This document shows, piece after piece, positions 15,857 to 24,518 of a stretch of DNA of 64,000 nt. This DNA is from Brevibacillus fortis (GTDB lineage Bacteria > Bacillota > Bacilli > Brevibacillales > Brevibacillaceae), in the NCBI RefSeq assembly GCF_003013395.1, contig NZ_PXZM01000041.1, positions 1 to 64,000 on the forward strand, read 5' to 3'. Position numbers and translations under genes: made by a program. Each line of letters starts with the position of its first letter. Positions within the stretch are counted from its first letter, which is position 1. The notes beneath the pieces were generated by a model, which saw only the letters and a program-made list of their open reading frames with translations, was not told where the DNA came from and made no database searches.

Positions 15857-17773
15857 ATGCAAATATTATCAGTAGAAAATCTCTCCAAAGACTATGGAGA
15901 AAAAGTATTGTTTGATGACATTTCCTTTCATATTGCCGAGCAAGAGCGCATTGGTCTGATTGGTGTAAATGGTACGGGAAAATCCTCTTTGTTGAAAATC
16001 GTGGCGGGCTTGGATGCAGCGGATAGCGGGAAAATTGTTCACGCGAATCATTTCCATGTGGAGTATTTGCCGCAAAATCCCGATTTTGACGAAAACTCCT
16101 CCGTGCTTGAACAAGTATTTTACGGCGATTCTTTGCTCATTCAGCTTTTGCGTGATTATGAAACAGCGCTAGAGGCTGTTTCCGAATCGCCTGACGACGA
16201 GAAAAAGCAGGCGCGATTGTTTGCTGTTCAAAACAGGATGGATGCGGCTGATGCGTGGGAGAGCAATACGCAAGCCAAAATGATCTTGACCAAGCTTGGA
16301 CTGCACAATTTCTCGCAAAAGGTAGGCGAGCTCTCTGGTGGACAAAAAAAGCGGGTAGCAATGGCACGTGCTTTGATCCAACCAGCAGACCTGCTCATTT
16401 TGGATGAGCCTACGAACCATATTGATAATGAGACAGTCGAGTGGCTGGAAGAGTATTTGTCTCGTTACAAGGGTGCTTTGTTGCTCGTTACCCATGATCG
16501 TTACTTCCTAGATCGTGTGACGAACCGCACGTTTGAGCTGGATCGCGGCAAGCTGTACAGCTATGAAGGCAACTACGCGATGTTCCTGGAGAAAAAGGCA
16601 GAGCGTGAAGAAAATGAAGCGGCCGTAGAGAGCAAGCGGCAAAATCTGCTTCGTCGAGAGTTGGCATGGCTTCGTCGTGGAGCAAAAGCGCGTACGACCA
16701 AACAAAAGGCTCGTGTGCAACGTGCTGAGGAGTTACGAGATAAAGTCGTAGATGGACCTGCTGCCAAGATGGAAATGGCACTCGGCGCCAGTCGGCTCGG
16801 CAAAAAGGTGATCGAGCTTACAAACATCAATAAAGCGTACGGTGAGCGAAAACTCATCAACGATTTCAACTATATCGTCCTGCCGGGTGACCGTGTAGGA
16901 ATTATCGGGCCAAACGGAAGCGGGAAAACGACACTCTTGAACATGCTGGCTGGAAGAATTCAACCGGATAGCGGTTCATTGGAAATCGGGACGACCGTTA
17001 AAATCGCCTACTACACTCAGGATAATATCGAGATGGATGAAAAGCTGCGCGTCATTGAATATGTAAAGGAAGCAGCAGAGGTAATTCAAACGAGCGATGG
17101 AGAGTCGATCACGGCTTCGCAAATGCTGGAGCGGTTCCTGTTTTCGCCGCATATGCAATGGACGCCGATTTCCCGCCTGTCTGGGGGAGAGCGCAGACGT
17201 CTCTATCTGCTCCGTACGCTGATGGGAGAGCCGAATGTCCTGTTTTTAGATGAGCCTACGAATGATTTGGATATTCAAACGCTCAGTATTTTGGAGGACT
17301 ATCTCGAGCAGTTCCCAGGCGCAGTCATCACGGTATCGCATGACCGCTATTTCCTCGATCGCACCGTTGACCATTTGTTTGCTTTTGAAGGGCAAGGAAA
17401 CATTCGTCATTACTACGGCAATTACTCCGAGTATCTGGAAGAAAGACGTCAGGAAAAAGCAGCACAGGTGCAAGAAGCGGATCAACAGGCACAAAAGGCG
17501 CAAAGCAACAGCGGGGCCAATCGCGGAAACAACCGCACGCGCAAGCTGTCCTACAAGGATCAGAAGGAATGGGATGCGATTGAAGGCAAGATCGCGGCTT
17601 TGGAAGAGCGCAGCGTCAAACTAAAGCAAGAGATTGCTGCGTCTGGCAGCGATTACGGCAAAATAGAGAAGCTCTATGCAGAAGAACAGCAAGTGACGGC
17701 AGAGCTGGAAGCAACCATTGAGCGTTGGGCGGAATTAACTGCATTGGTAGAGGAATTGGAGCAAGGGAAATAA
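15857..17773 (+). CDS. yfmR: ABC-F family ATPase, YfmR/Uup type
   Basis: A 638-residue soluble protein with two ABC cassettes and no membrane part. Cassette 1 (about 1-255) has GVNGTGKSS, LSGGQKKRVAMA and ILDEPTNHID. An arm/linker rich in Arg and Lys follows. Cassette 2 (about 315-540) has GPNGSGKTT, LSGGERRRLYLL and FLDEPTNDLD. The last 90 residues form a coiled-coil C-terminal domain (KLSYKDQKEWDAIEGKI), the mark of the Uup/YfmR group. These proteins bind the ribosomal E site and relieve stalls; antibiotic resistance is not implied. I chose the ATG at 15857 rather than the GTG at 15848 because ACAGGTGACGTTC provides a site at 8 bases. Confidence 0.88.
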   Translation: MQILSVENLSKDYGEKVLFDDISFHIAEQERIGLIGVNGTGKSSLLKIVAGLDAADSGKIVHANHFHVEYLPQNPDFDENSSVLEQVFYGDSLLIQLLRDYETALEAVSESPDDEKKQARLFAVQNRMDAADAWESNTQAKMILTKLGLHNFSQKVGELSGGQKKRVAMARALIQPADLLILDEPTNHIDNETVEWLEEYLSRYKGALLLVTHDRYFLDRVTNRTFELDRGKLYSYEGNYAMFLEKKAEREENEAAVESKRQNLLRRELAWLRRGAKARTTKQKARVQRAEELRDKVVDGPAAKMEMALGASRLGKKVIELTNINKAYGERKLINDFNYIVLPGDRVGIIGPNGSGKTTLLNMLAGRIQPDSGSLEIGTTVKIAYYTQDNIEMDEKLRVIEYVKEAAEVIQTSDGESITASQMLERFLFSPHMQWTPISRLSGGERRRLYLLRTLMGEPNVLFLDEPTNDLDIQTLSILEDYLEQFPGAVITVSHDRYFLDRTVDHLFAFEGQGNIRHYYGNYSEYLEERRQEKAAQVQEADQQAQKAQSNSGANRGNNRTRKLSYKDQKEWDAIEGKIAALEERSVKLKQEIAASGSDYGKIEKLYAEEQQVTAELEATIERWAELTALVEELEQGK

Positions 17774-17881
17774 TTAGTTGCGTACCAATCTCTGTTTGTA
17801 TAGCCAGTAATTGAGGGTTGGGAAAGCGACGCCTCCACCTGTAGACTAGAAGAGATTACTAGAGTAGAGGAGTCGCTGTCG

Positions 17882-18103
17882 TTGCCTGCCTATAAGTTAG
17901 ACCCGGAATGGGTGATGTCTTACCTAGAGCTGCAAGAACAGGAGCTCTCTTCCGAAGTGCATCCAGAGGATAAAGAAGTGATCATGAACAAGATCAGGGA
18001 AATGACGTTATCGATCATGTACAAGCAAGCGAGAAGATTTCTTGTATACTTGCAATCGGATGAAACGGAAGCAGAAAGAACGAAAAAGACTCATCTTATG
18101 TAA
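17882..18103 (+). CDS. Small conserved-looking hypothetical protein
   Basis: A 73-residue charged, helical protein (LDPEWVMSYLELQEQELSSEV, then MNKIREMTLSIMYKQARRF). I do not recognise the family. The start is TTG, with GAGGAG (17867-17872) 9 bases upstream. The sequence before it (AGCGAC and CTCC at 17825-17835) can pair with that ribosome site and the following TCGCT. A strong terminator begins 3 bases after the stop, which supports a real gene. Confidence 0.6.
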   Translation: MPAYKLDPEWVMSYLELQEQELSSEVHPEDKEVIMNKIREMTLSIMYKQARRFLVYLQSDETEAERTKKTHLM

Positions 18104-18105
18104 AG

Positions 18106-18147
18106 AAGACCCGCCTTGGTTTGAGAGAGGCGGGTCTTTCTTATTGC
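18106..18147. terminator. Intrinsic terminator between convergent genes
   Basis: AAGACCCGCC (18106-18115) / GGCGGGTCTT (18129-18138) followed by TCTTATT. It sits between the 17882 gene and the convergent L,D-transpeptidase gene. Confidence 0.85.
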
Positions 18148-18512
18148 TGTCTAATTCGAACGGGCGTACCAATGGGCACGATTTTTGCGAGAGCGTTCAC
18201 GTCCTCATTGTACATACGAATACAGCCGCGAGATACGTACTTGCCGATAGAGGAAGGATCGTTCGTGCCGTGAATGCCATAGTGTGGCTTGCTTAGTCCC
18301 ATCCAGAATGTGCCGAATACACTCAAAGGCCCTCCCGGATAGGAATTCGGATAGGGGACTTTGTTGATGATGGTAAAATCCCCTCGTGGCGTCGATGTGG
18401 CAATTTTGCCCAAGGCAACAGGATAAGAGCGGATGAGTCGGTTCCCATCGAACAGATCGAGACGTAGCTTCGCAATCGAGATGCGGATGTTGTAGGACGG
18501 CAGCTTCTTCAC
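18141..18512 (-). CDS. L,D-transpeptidase (YkuD domain), minimal form
   Basis: A 123-residue protein consisting of little more than a YkuD catalytic domain. The active-site motif is HGTNDPSSIGKYVSRGCIRM, with the His and the SxGC-type Cys (about residues 78-97). YkuD enzymes make 3-3 cross-links in peptidoglycan. There is no signal peptide and no LysM domain, unlike YkuD itself, so export or spore localisation is unclear. The only usual start is a GTG (18512) that overlaps its own GGGGAGG site; translation may start at an unusual codon such as the CTG at 18503, or the site may be suboptimal. Confidence 0.82.
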   Translation of the reverse strand: MKKLPSYNIRISIAKLRLDLFDGNRLIRSYPVALGKIATSTPRGDFTIINKVPYPNSYPGGPLSVFGTFWMGLSKPHYGIHGTNDPSSIGKYVSRGCIRMYNEDVNALAKIVPIGTPVRIRQQ

Positions 18513-18589
18513 CTCCCCTACAAACGATACGAAATGCCGCTGCTACTATCTTATGAAAACCACCGAAACCGGTACCATTCTCCTCGTGA

Positions 18590-18835
18590 TTAATGTAGTT
18601 TGAAATCTAACGAAAACGTATCCGGATAGCGCAGGCCGTCACGATAGAACAAGGTTCTCACCCAGACGTACATCCGTAAAGGAATGGAAGGAAAGACAAT
18701 GGCCAGCTTACCTTCCTCCAAGACAGGCAAATCGAGCGGGGATTGAATTTCATATGGGACTCCTTCTTGATCAAGCAACGTTTTGTAATGTTGGGCCTCA
18801 CTCCAGCTAACAGGATAATAAAATGATTTCTCCAT
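18590..18835 (-). CDS. Small hypothetical protein
   Basis: An 81-residue protein (MEKSFYYPVSWSEAQHYKTLL...) that I do not recognise. It begins with an aromatic stretch and contains a WSEAQHYKTLLDQEGVPYEI segment that looks like a small alpha-beta fold. There is no signal peptide or clear membrane segment. AAAGGTG lies 10 bases before the ATG. It lies upstream of the L,D-transpeptidase gene on the same strand, 77 bases apart, so cotranscription is possible. Confidence 0.5.
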   Translation of the reverse strand: MEKSFYYPVSWSEAQHYKTLLDQEGVPYEIQSPLDLPVLEEGKLAIVFPSIPLRMYVWVRTLFYRDGLRYPDTFSLDFKLH

Positions 18836-19037
18836 TCATTTCCAACACCTTTCCAGGTTTCACTGCTTCCCATTGTATGAAAAACATTTGAGATAAAAAA
18901 AGAACCAAACGCCACAAGCATTGAAAAATAGGCAGTCCAGTTGAGGTTTCAAAAGTGTCGTCCGGATAAAAAACGTCATGATTTTCCCAGGAAATGCGTG
19001 TAAAGTGGAAGTAAGCACAAACTGGAGGGACACGGGG

Positions 19038-19796
19038 ATGAAGCAGACGCACTTGCACTTTAACATGCAAATAGGCAGAAAAAAGCCAGTGAGTGTAAAC
19101 AACACAGAAACGGCCTGTCCTTTTTGTGATCGAAACAGTCTCACAGATGTTTTGGAGCAGCGGGGCTCCATGATTTGGCTCAAAAACAAATTCCCTGTTC
19201 TGGAGGATACGCATCAGACAGTTTTGATTGAGTCGGATGAATGCCAAGGGGATTGGTCTGACTATTCAAAAGAACATGTACGAGCATTGCTGGCATTTGG
19301 AGTGGAGAAGTGGCTTGAAATGGAGCAAAGCAAGTCTTATCGTTCCGTTCTATTTTTTAAAAACCACGGGCCTTATTCAGGGGGGAGTATCCGTCATCCG
19401 CATATGCAGATCGTCGGATTAAATGACTACAACTATCTGGATCAGGTAAAAGACAGTGATTTTACTGGTATGACCATCGATCAAGAGGCGGGGATTGAAT
19501 GCAATCTGTCTACGCATCCGCGTGCAGGTTTTTTTGAATACAATGTCATTCTATCCGACTTTGATCGATTGCCGAAAATGGCAGACTACTTACAAATTTT
19601 AGCACATTGGATACTGACTCATGTCAATCCACGTAACCAAAGCTATAATTTTTTCTTCTACCATTGGGGAGAAAAACTGATCGCCAAAGTGGTTCCCAGG
19701 TTTGTTACCTCTCCTCTTTACGTAGGTTATTCCATCCCACAGGTAGCCAATAATTTGGAAGAGATGGTCGCTGAATTGCAACGACGTTACTTCTAA
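19038..19796 (+). CDS. DUF4931 protein, GalT/HIT-like
   Basis: A 252-residue cytoplasmic protein of the HIT/GalT-like superfamily. It has a CPFC pair near residue 28 (TACPFCDRNS), reminiscent of the GalT zinc site, and the histidine motif GGSIRHPHMQI (about residues 114-124) in place of the GalT HPHxQ nucleotidyl-transfer motif. Galactose-1-phosphate uridylyltransferase is longer; this protein fits DUF4931, whose substrate is unknown. The ATG at 19038 follows GGAGGGACACGGGG; an upstream frame extension from 18978 has no site. No galactose genes are nearby. A GNAT gene follows 22 bases downstream. Confidence 0.75.
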   Translation: MKQTHLHFNMQIGRKKPVSVNNTETACPFCDRNSLTDVLEQRGSMIWLKNKFPVLEDTHQTVLIESDECQGDWSDYSKEHVRALLAFGVEKWLEMEQSKSYRSVLFFKNHGPYSGGSIRHPHMQIVGLNDYNYLDQVKDSDFTGMTIDQEAGIECNLSTHPRAGFFEYNVILSDFDRLPKMADYLQILAHWILTHVNPRNQSYNFFFYHWGEKLIAKVVPRFVTSPLYVGYSIPQVANNLEEMVAELQRRYF

Positions 19797-19818
19797 CCAT
19801 AGAAAGGGTGCTTACGCT

Positions 19819-20679
19819 TTGACGTATACGATCACGGCAAGAAAAACACTCACCCGAGAGGAACTGGCACAGATTAAAGAGTTGGTTGCGATTTGTAATG
19901 AGCAGGATGGGATTGATCTTAAAGTAAACCCGGGTATGCTGGAAAAGCGTTCGGGAGAGCATGAAGAAGATTTTGTATGTTATGCGGACGGAAAGCTGGT
20001 CGGTTTTCTGGGGCTCTACGTGTTTCATGGCGGTGAGGCAGAAGTGAGCGGCATGGTCCATCCAGCCTACAGAAGAAAAGGCATTTTCACCGACTTGCAA
20101 GCACAAGCCGCAGACGCATGCAGACGAAGAGGAATTCCAGCGCAGTTGTTTATCGTTCAGCGAGATTCCGCTAGTGGCAAGTCATATATGGAGAGAATCG
20201 GTGGGGATTATCAATTCTCGGAATATTGGATGGATTTAGGAGAGAAGAAAAGAGCAACGGTTTCTGGAAACGTGCTGCTTCGACCGGAGACCGCCAGTGA
20301 CTACGAAACAGTGATTTGGCTGAACGTCCATGGCTTTCAAATGGAGGAAGAACGCGCAAGGGAAATGGTCGAGAGAATGGCGGGGGATCCCAAGGCTACC
20401 ACGCATTTGATGACGGTCGAAGATAAGGTTATTGGCAAAATAAGCGTGAACAAGAATGAAGGCAAGGCGTTTATTTATGGATTTTGTGTCCACCCAGATT
20501 ACCAAGGGAAAGGATATGGACGCCAGGCTTTGGCACAAACGATTGAGATGCTGGTGGAAGAAGGATATCAAGATGTATCACTTGAGGTAGCATGTGAAAA
20601 CAGCAATGCTTTAGGGCTATACGAATCATGCGGCTTTTTTGTAAAGTCAGCCAATGATTACTACAAGCTGGCGTTGTAG
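19819..20679 (+). CDS. GNAT acetyltransferase, tandem GNAT domains
   Basis: The 286 residues make two GNAT modules, at about 5-135 (EVSGMVHPAYRRKGIFTDL, acetyl-CoA loop RRKG) and about 150-285 (FCVHPDYQGKGYGRQALAQ, loop QGKGYG, then ENSNALGLYESCGF). This mycothiol-synthase-like tandem layout is common in Bacillota, where the substrate is usually unknown. The start is TTG with AAAGGGTG upstream. It is 22 bases after the DUF4931 gene and probably cotranscribed with it. Confidence 0.82.
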   Translation: MTYTITARKTLTREELAQIKELVAICNEQDGIDLKVNPGMLEKRSGEHEEDFVCYADGKLVGFLGLYVFHGGEAEVSGMVHPAYRRKGIFTDLQAQAADACRRRGIPAQLFIVQRDSASGKSYMERIGGDYQFSEYWMDLGEKKRATVSGNVLLRPETASDYETVIWLNVHGFQMEEERAREMVERMAGDPKATTHLMTVEDKVIGKISVNKNEGKAFIYGFCVHPDYQGKGYGRQALAQTIEMLVEEGYQDVSLEVACENSNALGLYESCGFFVKSANDYYKLAL

Positions 20680-20782
20680 CGGGCAAACTGCTTTTGACCT
20701 TCTCTCAGGTTGGAAAACGTAATAGCTTCCATGCTAGGATAGAAGAGAAGGCAAGGAGCGTTGTAAAAAGGAGTGACTTACT

Positions 20783-21913
20783 ATGAAACTGTTGTCCATC
20801 GAACCGACGCCGAGTCCAAATGTGATGAAGCTGAATGTAGACGAGCGTTTGCCGGATGGGGTCCAACATGTCTATACAAAGAAAGATGCGAGTAAAGCAC
20901 CAGAACTCATGAACAAGCTCTTGGAAATCGAAGGGGTTACCTCCATTTTTCATACGGCAGATTTTCTCGCGCTTGAGCGAAAGTCCAATGCAGATTGGCA
21001 GCGTATTTTGACGGTCGCGCGCGAGGTTTTGCAAGTAGGTGGAGGAGCGGCTGTTCCTGTCATGTCTGCGGAGGAAGCTGGGGCATTTGGAGAGGCGCAA
21101 GTGTACATTCAAATGTTCCGCGGTGTGCCGATACAGGTCAAGGTGACCATGGGAACGGAACAGATTCGTGCAGCGCTGCCAGAGCGTTTTGGACAGGCAG
21201 CTGTGCGTGCTGGCTCTGCTTCGCCCAACCTCATTATGGAGCGAAAATGGATCGAGCATGGCGTGCGCTACGGCGATTTGCGCGAGATTGGCGAGGAGGT
21301 CGCATTGGAAGTCGATGCCTCCTATCCGGAGAGCCGTGTGGAAGAGATCGTGCAACAGGCCATGGCGCTTGGTCCTGGGGAAACTCCAGAGCCAGTCGTG
21401 CGTGAAAAGAAAGTCGTTACGCTGGAAATGCTCGATGATCCAGATTGGCAAAAAAGATATGAAGCGCTGGATCGAATGGAGCCTACCGAAGAGGATTTGC
21501 CTGTTTTGGAAAAAGCGCTTCGTGATGGCAAGCCGTCGATTCGCAGGCTGGCGGTTGTGTATCTGGGTATGATCGGTGGCGATGATGTTTTCCCGCTGCT
21601 GTTTGAAGCGCTCCGCGATGATTCCGTTTCTGAAAGACGCACAGCGGGGGATACCTTGTCTGACTTAGGCGACACACGTGCGATTCTACCGATGTGTGAA
21701 GCGTTGAAGGATAAAAACAAGCTGGTACGTTGGCGTGCTGCTCGCTACCTGTTTGAGGTGGGGGATGAAACCGCCTTGGACGCTTTACGTGCCGCACAGA
21801 ACGATCCTGAGTTCGAAGTCAGCTTGCAAGTCCAAATGGCCGTGCAGCGCATTGAAAGTGGAGAGGCGGCTAGCGGTACCGTTTGGCAGCAAATGACTCG
21901 CCGAAACGATTAG
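20783..21913 (+). CDS. CvfC-like protein: NifU_N domain plus HEAT repeats
   Basis: A 376-residue cytoplasmic protein. Residues about 1-85 form a NifU N-terminal (Nfu scaffold-like) domain (IEPTPSPNVMKLNVDE, ITSIF-like GVTSIFHTADF). Residues about 215-370 contain HEAT/PBS-lyase repeats (DPDWQKRYEALDRM, KPSIRRLAVVYLGMIGGDD, RRTAGDTLSDLGDTRA, KLVRWRAARYLFEVGD). This fusion matches the conserved virulence factor C (CvfC) family of Staphylococcus and Bacillus. The iron-sulfur Cys pair of true Nfu proteins lies in another domain and is not seen here. AAGGAGTG precedes the ATG. The gene is monocistronic with a strong terminator. Confidence 0.82.
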   Translation: MKLLSIEPTPSPNVMKLNVDERLPDGVQHVYTKKDASKAPELMNKLLEIEGVTSIFHTADFLALERKSNADWQRILTVAREVLQVGGGAAVPVMSAEEAGAFGEAQVYIQMFRGVPIQVKVTMGTEQIRAALPERFGQAAVRAGSASPNLIMERKWIEHGVRYGDLREIGEEVALEVDASYPESRVEEIVQQAMALGPGETPEPVVREKKVVTLEMLDDPDWQKRYEALDRMEPTEEDLPVLEKALRDGKPSIRRLAVVYLGMIGGDDVFPLLFEALRDDSVSERRTAGDTLSDLGDTRAILPMCEALKDKNKLVRWRAARYLFEVGDETALDALRAAQNDPEFEVSLQVQMAVQRIESGEAASGTVWQQMTRRND

Positions 21914-21937
21914 GTCGCTGCTTCAGTAGCGTAAGAG

Positions 21938-21976
21938 TCCTCTATCAAGCAGATTACTGCTATAGAGGGCTTTTTT
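21938..21976 (+). terminator. Intrinsic terminator after cvfC-like gene
   Basis: CCTCTATCAAGCAG / CTGCTATAGAGG stem followed by GCTTTTTT. Confidence 0.85.
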
Positions 21977-22107
21977 GTCGTGGTTTCGTGCGCTGGATAT
22001 ACGGCGAATAGCGGGGCATACTGCTTCAAGAAGACCGGGAAACAAGTTGGTTCATTAGGTAAATATTGGTATGCGGCAGTATAAAAATAGACACAGTTCA
22101 ATAATGG

Positions 22108-22137
22108 TTGACTTCCACCTTATCCATCCCTTAGACT
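22108..22137 (+). promoter_or_regulatory. Candidate promoter of the flavoprotein gene
   Basis: TTGACT (22108-22113), an 18-base spacer and TAGACT (22132-22137) lie 55 bases before the 22193 start. The -35 is good and the -10 weak. Confidence 0.35.
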
Positions 22138-22192
22138 AGGATAGGGTTTAGCTTATGTATTCAACATCGCTAGCGCGTAGGGGAGATTGTGT

Positions 22193-23488
22193 ATGACAAC
22201 CAATCACTATGACGTTGTTATTGTAGGTGCAGGACTTGCTGGACTTTCCAGCGCCGCCTACCTGTCGTCGAAAGGCAAAAAAGTTGCAGTTTTGGAACGC
22301 GGTCAATTGGGTGGACGTGCCGTTACACTGAAGATCAAAGGATTTAACTTCAACTTCGGTGCCCACGCCATTTATGCTCGCGACAGCTCCGTTTTGAGAA
22401 CGTTTGAAAAAGAATTGGGTCTGAACATCGATTGGCAGGATTTCAATCCGACAAAAGCCAAGTACGATATTGGTAGCGATCTGACTGCAGTTCCGGCGAA
22501 TGTACAAGGACTTTTCCAAACGAAGCTCTTAAAAGGCATGGACAAAGTATTGTTCACATTTGAGATCTTGAAAACGATGCTAAAAATGGAGAAGGGCCAT
22601 CCACATATGTCGATTCAAAAGTGGATGGAGAAAAAGCAAGTCAACGAAGAAGTGCGAGAAATGATGTTGACGCTTGCATCTTCCAACTTCTTCACGCGTG
22701 AGCCTGAAAAGATTCCTTCTGACGTTTTCTTTTCTTACTACAGCCGTTTGTTTACAACGAATAAACCGGTATCGTATATCGGTGGTGGCTGGCAAGCGTT
22801 GATCAATGAATTCGTGCGTGTGATTGAAGCAAATCAGGGTACGATTCTGATCAAAACCAAAGTAGAAAAGTTCCAAGTAGAGAATGATCGCGTGGTTGGA
22901 GTGGTGACACCGGAGGGCGAATTTACGGCGGATGAATTTATTTGCTGTATTCCGCCAAAGGAGATGGCGAAGGTCTTCGCGGAGACTCGCCTGGAACATG
23001 CGGTTGCCCAGCATGCTGAATACGAGCCAACTGTTGTTATGGTGTATGACATTGGCTTGAAAGAGCGTATTGACGTACCGTTCTCCTACATCTACGAAAA
23101 AGCAAACAATATTTTCATTACCGATATCTCGTATTATGACCGCACTTGTGTACCTGAAGGCGGGCAGTTGCTGCAGGCGACTGCTTACATGCGTCAGGAC
23201 GAAGTAGGAAACAAGGAAGCGGCCGAAATCCGCAAACAAGAGATTGAAAACCTGTATGACAAGCATTTCCCAGGCTGGCGTGAGCAACTGGTTGTGCCGC
23301 GCGTTTCTGCTCGTGCGATCGTACAGGAGATCAAGTGGACCATGAATCAGAAGCCAATGCCGATTTTTATGCCAGATTACCGCAACCTGTTCTTCGCGGG
23401 TGACTGGTGTGAAGGGCAAGGCCAGCTGTCTGAGCTGTCTTTCTCTAGCGCGATGAACGTTGCCAAACTGATTTTGGAAAAAGAATAA
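22193..23488 (+). CDS. FAD-dependent oxidoreductase, phytoene-desaturase-like
   Basis: A flavoprotein of 431 residues. The dinucleotide-binding motif VIVGAGLAGLSSAAYL is at about residues 9-24, ending ERGQLGGRA. The C-terminal FAD signature (LFFAGDWCEGQGQLSELSFSSA) is near residue 400. The layout matches the amine oxidase / phytoene desaturase superfamily. No carotenoid synthesis genes (crtB, crtM) are in the window, so the substrate is open. The ATG at 22193 follows AGGGGAGATTGTGT; a slightly longer frame starts at 22187. It has its own promoter and terminator and appears monocistronic. Confidence 0.8.
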   Translation: MTTNHYDVVIVGAGLAGLSSAAYLSSKGKKVAVLERGQLGGRAVTLKIKGFNFNFGAHAIYARDSSVLRTFEKELGLNIDWQDFNPTKAKYDIGSDLTAVPANVQGLFQTKLLKGMDKVLFTFEILKTMLKMEKGHPHMSIQKWMEKKQVNEEVREMMLTLASSNFFTREPEKIPSDVFFSYYSRLFTTNKPVSYIGGGWQALINEFVRVIEANQGTILIKTKVEKFQVENDRVVGVVTPEGEFTADEFICCIPPKEMAKVFAETRLEHAVAQHAEYEPTVVMVYDIGLKERIDVPFSYIYEKANNIFITDISYYDRTCVPEGGQLLQATAYMRQDEVGNKEAAEIRKQEIENLYDKHFPGWREQLVVPRVSARAIVQEIKWTMNQKPMPIFMPDYRNLFFAGDWCEGQGQLSELSFSSAMNVAKLILEKE

Positions 23489-23499
23489 GTCAATCACGA

Positions 23500-23539
23500 G
23501 CGGGTGTTCCTTGACGAAAGGAATGCCTGCTTGTTTTTT
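23500..23539 (+). terminator. Intrinsic terminator after flavoprotein gene
   Basis: GCGGGTGTTCC / GGAATGCCTGC stem followed by TTGTTTTTT. Confidence 0.75.
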
Positions 23540-23553
23540 CTCATTCAACGTTT

Positions 23554-23587
23554 CAAAGAAAAAGGCTCGCCAATCGAGTTGGCAGGC
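23554..23587 (-). terminator. Intrinsic terminator of the serine hydrolase gene
   Basis: GGC..GCCAA (to 23573) / TTGGC..GCC (from 23579) stem, followed on the minus strand by CTTTTTCTTT, lies just past the stop of the 23596 gene. Confidence 0.65.
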
Positions 23588-23595
23588 CAAATGGA

Positions 23596-24408
23596 TTACG
23601 CTTTCTGACTATACACGTGGTACACGAGGTTGCCAATTTGCGCCATGAAGATGGCAGCATCCTTTTGTTCGAGTCCCTTGTTTAAAATGGACAGCGTGAC
23701 AGCATGAGAACCGATGTAGAGGATGCCAACATCATGCGTGATTTTGGTCACAGAGCCAGTCTTGTTGGCGAATTCCCATTTTGGAATCATTCCGATCACA
23801 TCACCGTCTGGGTCAGGCAAAAGGAAGGGAATGCGGTCACGGTGCTGCTGAGTCTTCAAGATGTCGACCATTTTCAAACAGCTGTCGTAGGAGATCACTT
23901 TTCCTGTTGCCAAGTATCGGAGGTGACTTCCCATGTCTTTTGCCGTCACCTCATTGTAGCCTTCCAATTCGGCTGGGACGACCATGAGCTTGTTGTAGAA
24001 GTGACTGTTTGACATTTCTGTTTTTTGCATCGTGTTGCGGATGCTCTCTGTTCCGACGAGATCAATCATCATGTTCGTCGCTGTATTGTCGCTTTGGATG
24101 ATCATCAGGGTAACCAGGTCGCGAATCGTAAATTCAGTGCCAGGAGTCATATGCTGAAGAACACCTGCACCGCCAACGAGTTCTTCTGCACGCAGCTTGA
24201 TCTTGTCCTCTAAGGCAAACTTGCCTGCGTACGCCTCTGCAAAAACGGCTGTCATGATTGGGACTTTGATCACACTTGCTGCATAAAAGCGCTGATCTTC
24301 GTTGAAGGATAATGTTTCACCGGTTTGCAAATCTTCAAAAAAGATTCCCCATTCCCCTCCAGCATCCTTGATCAGACTGGATATTTGGGCAAAAAGACTG
24401 GATAACAT
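23596..24408 (-). CDS. Class A beta-lactamase-like serine hydrolase without signal peptide
   Basis: A 270-residue protein with the complete class A motif set: SVIK (SxxK, about residue 46), SDN in MIIQSDNTATN (about 104), and KTG in FANKTGSVTK (about 208). An Omega-loop-like region with Glu is less clear. Secreted class A enzymes start with a signal peptide; here the protein begins MLSSLFAQISSLIKDAGGEW, so it is probably cytoplasmic or exported by another route. The start at 24408 follows AAAAGGAGATG; the extension up to 24453 would not add a signal peptide. Such proteins occur in Bacillota and are not proven to give resistance. Confidence 0.8.
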   Translation of the reverse strand: MLSSLFAQISSLIKDAGGEWGIFFEDLQTGETLSFNEDQRFYAASVIKVPIMTAVFAEAYAGKFALEDKIKLRAEELVGGAGVLQHMTPGTEFTIRDLVTLMIIQSDNTATNMMIDLVGTESIRNTMQKTEMSNSHFYNKLMVVPAELEGYNEVTAKDMGSHLRYLATGKVISYDSCLKMVDILKTQQHRDRIPFLLPDPDGDVIGMIPKWEFANKTGSVTKITHDVGILYIGSHAVTLSILNKGLEQKDAAIFMAQIGNLVYHVYSQKA

Positions 24409-24518
24409 GTAGACCCATCTCCTTTTGTTTCGATGTAGACAAAATTTTCTCAAGATAATATTATTTAGTCATGCTCCTAACAATCAAGAAGAATTATTCC
24501 TAAGATGGGGGTTTTGCT

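Noticed and set aside
21910-22101. 63-residue minus-strand frame
   Set aside because: It runs through the terminator of the cvfC-like gene and has no convincing start.
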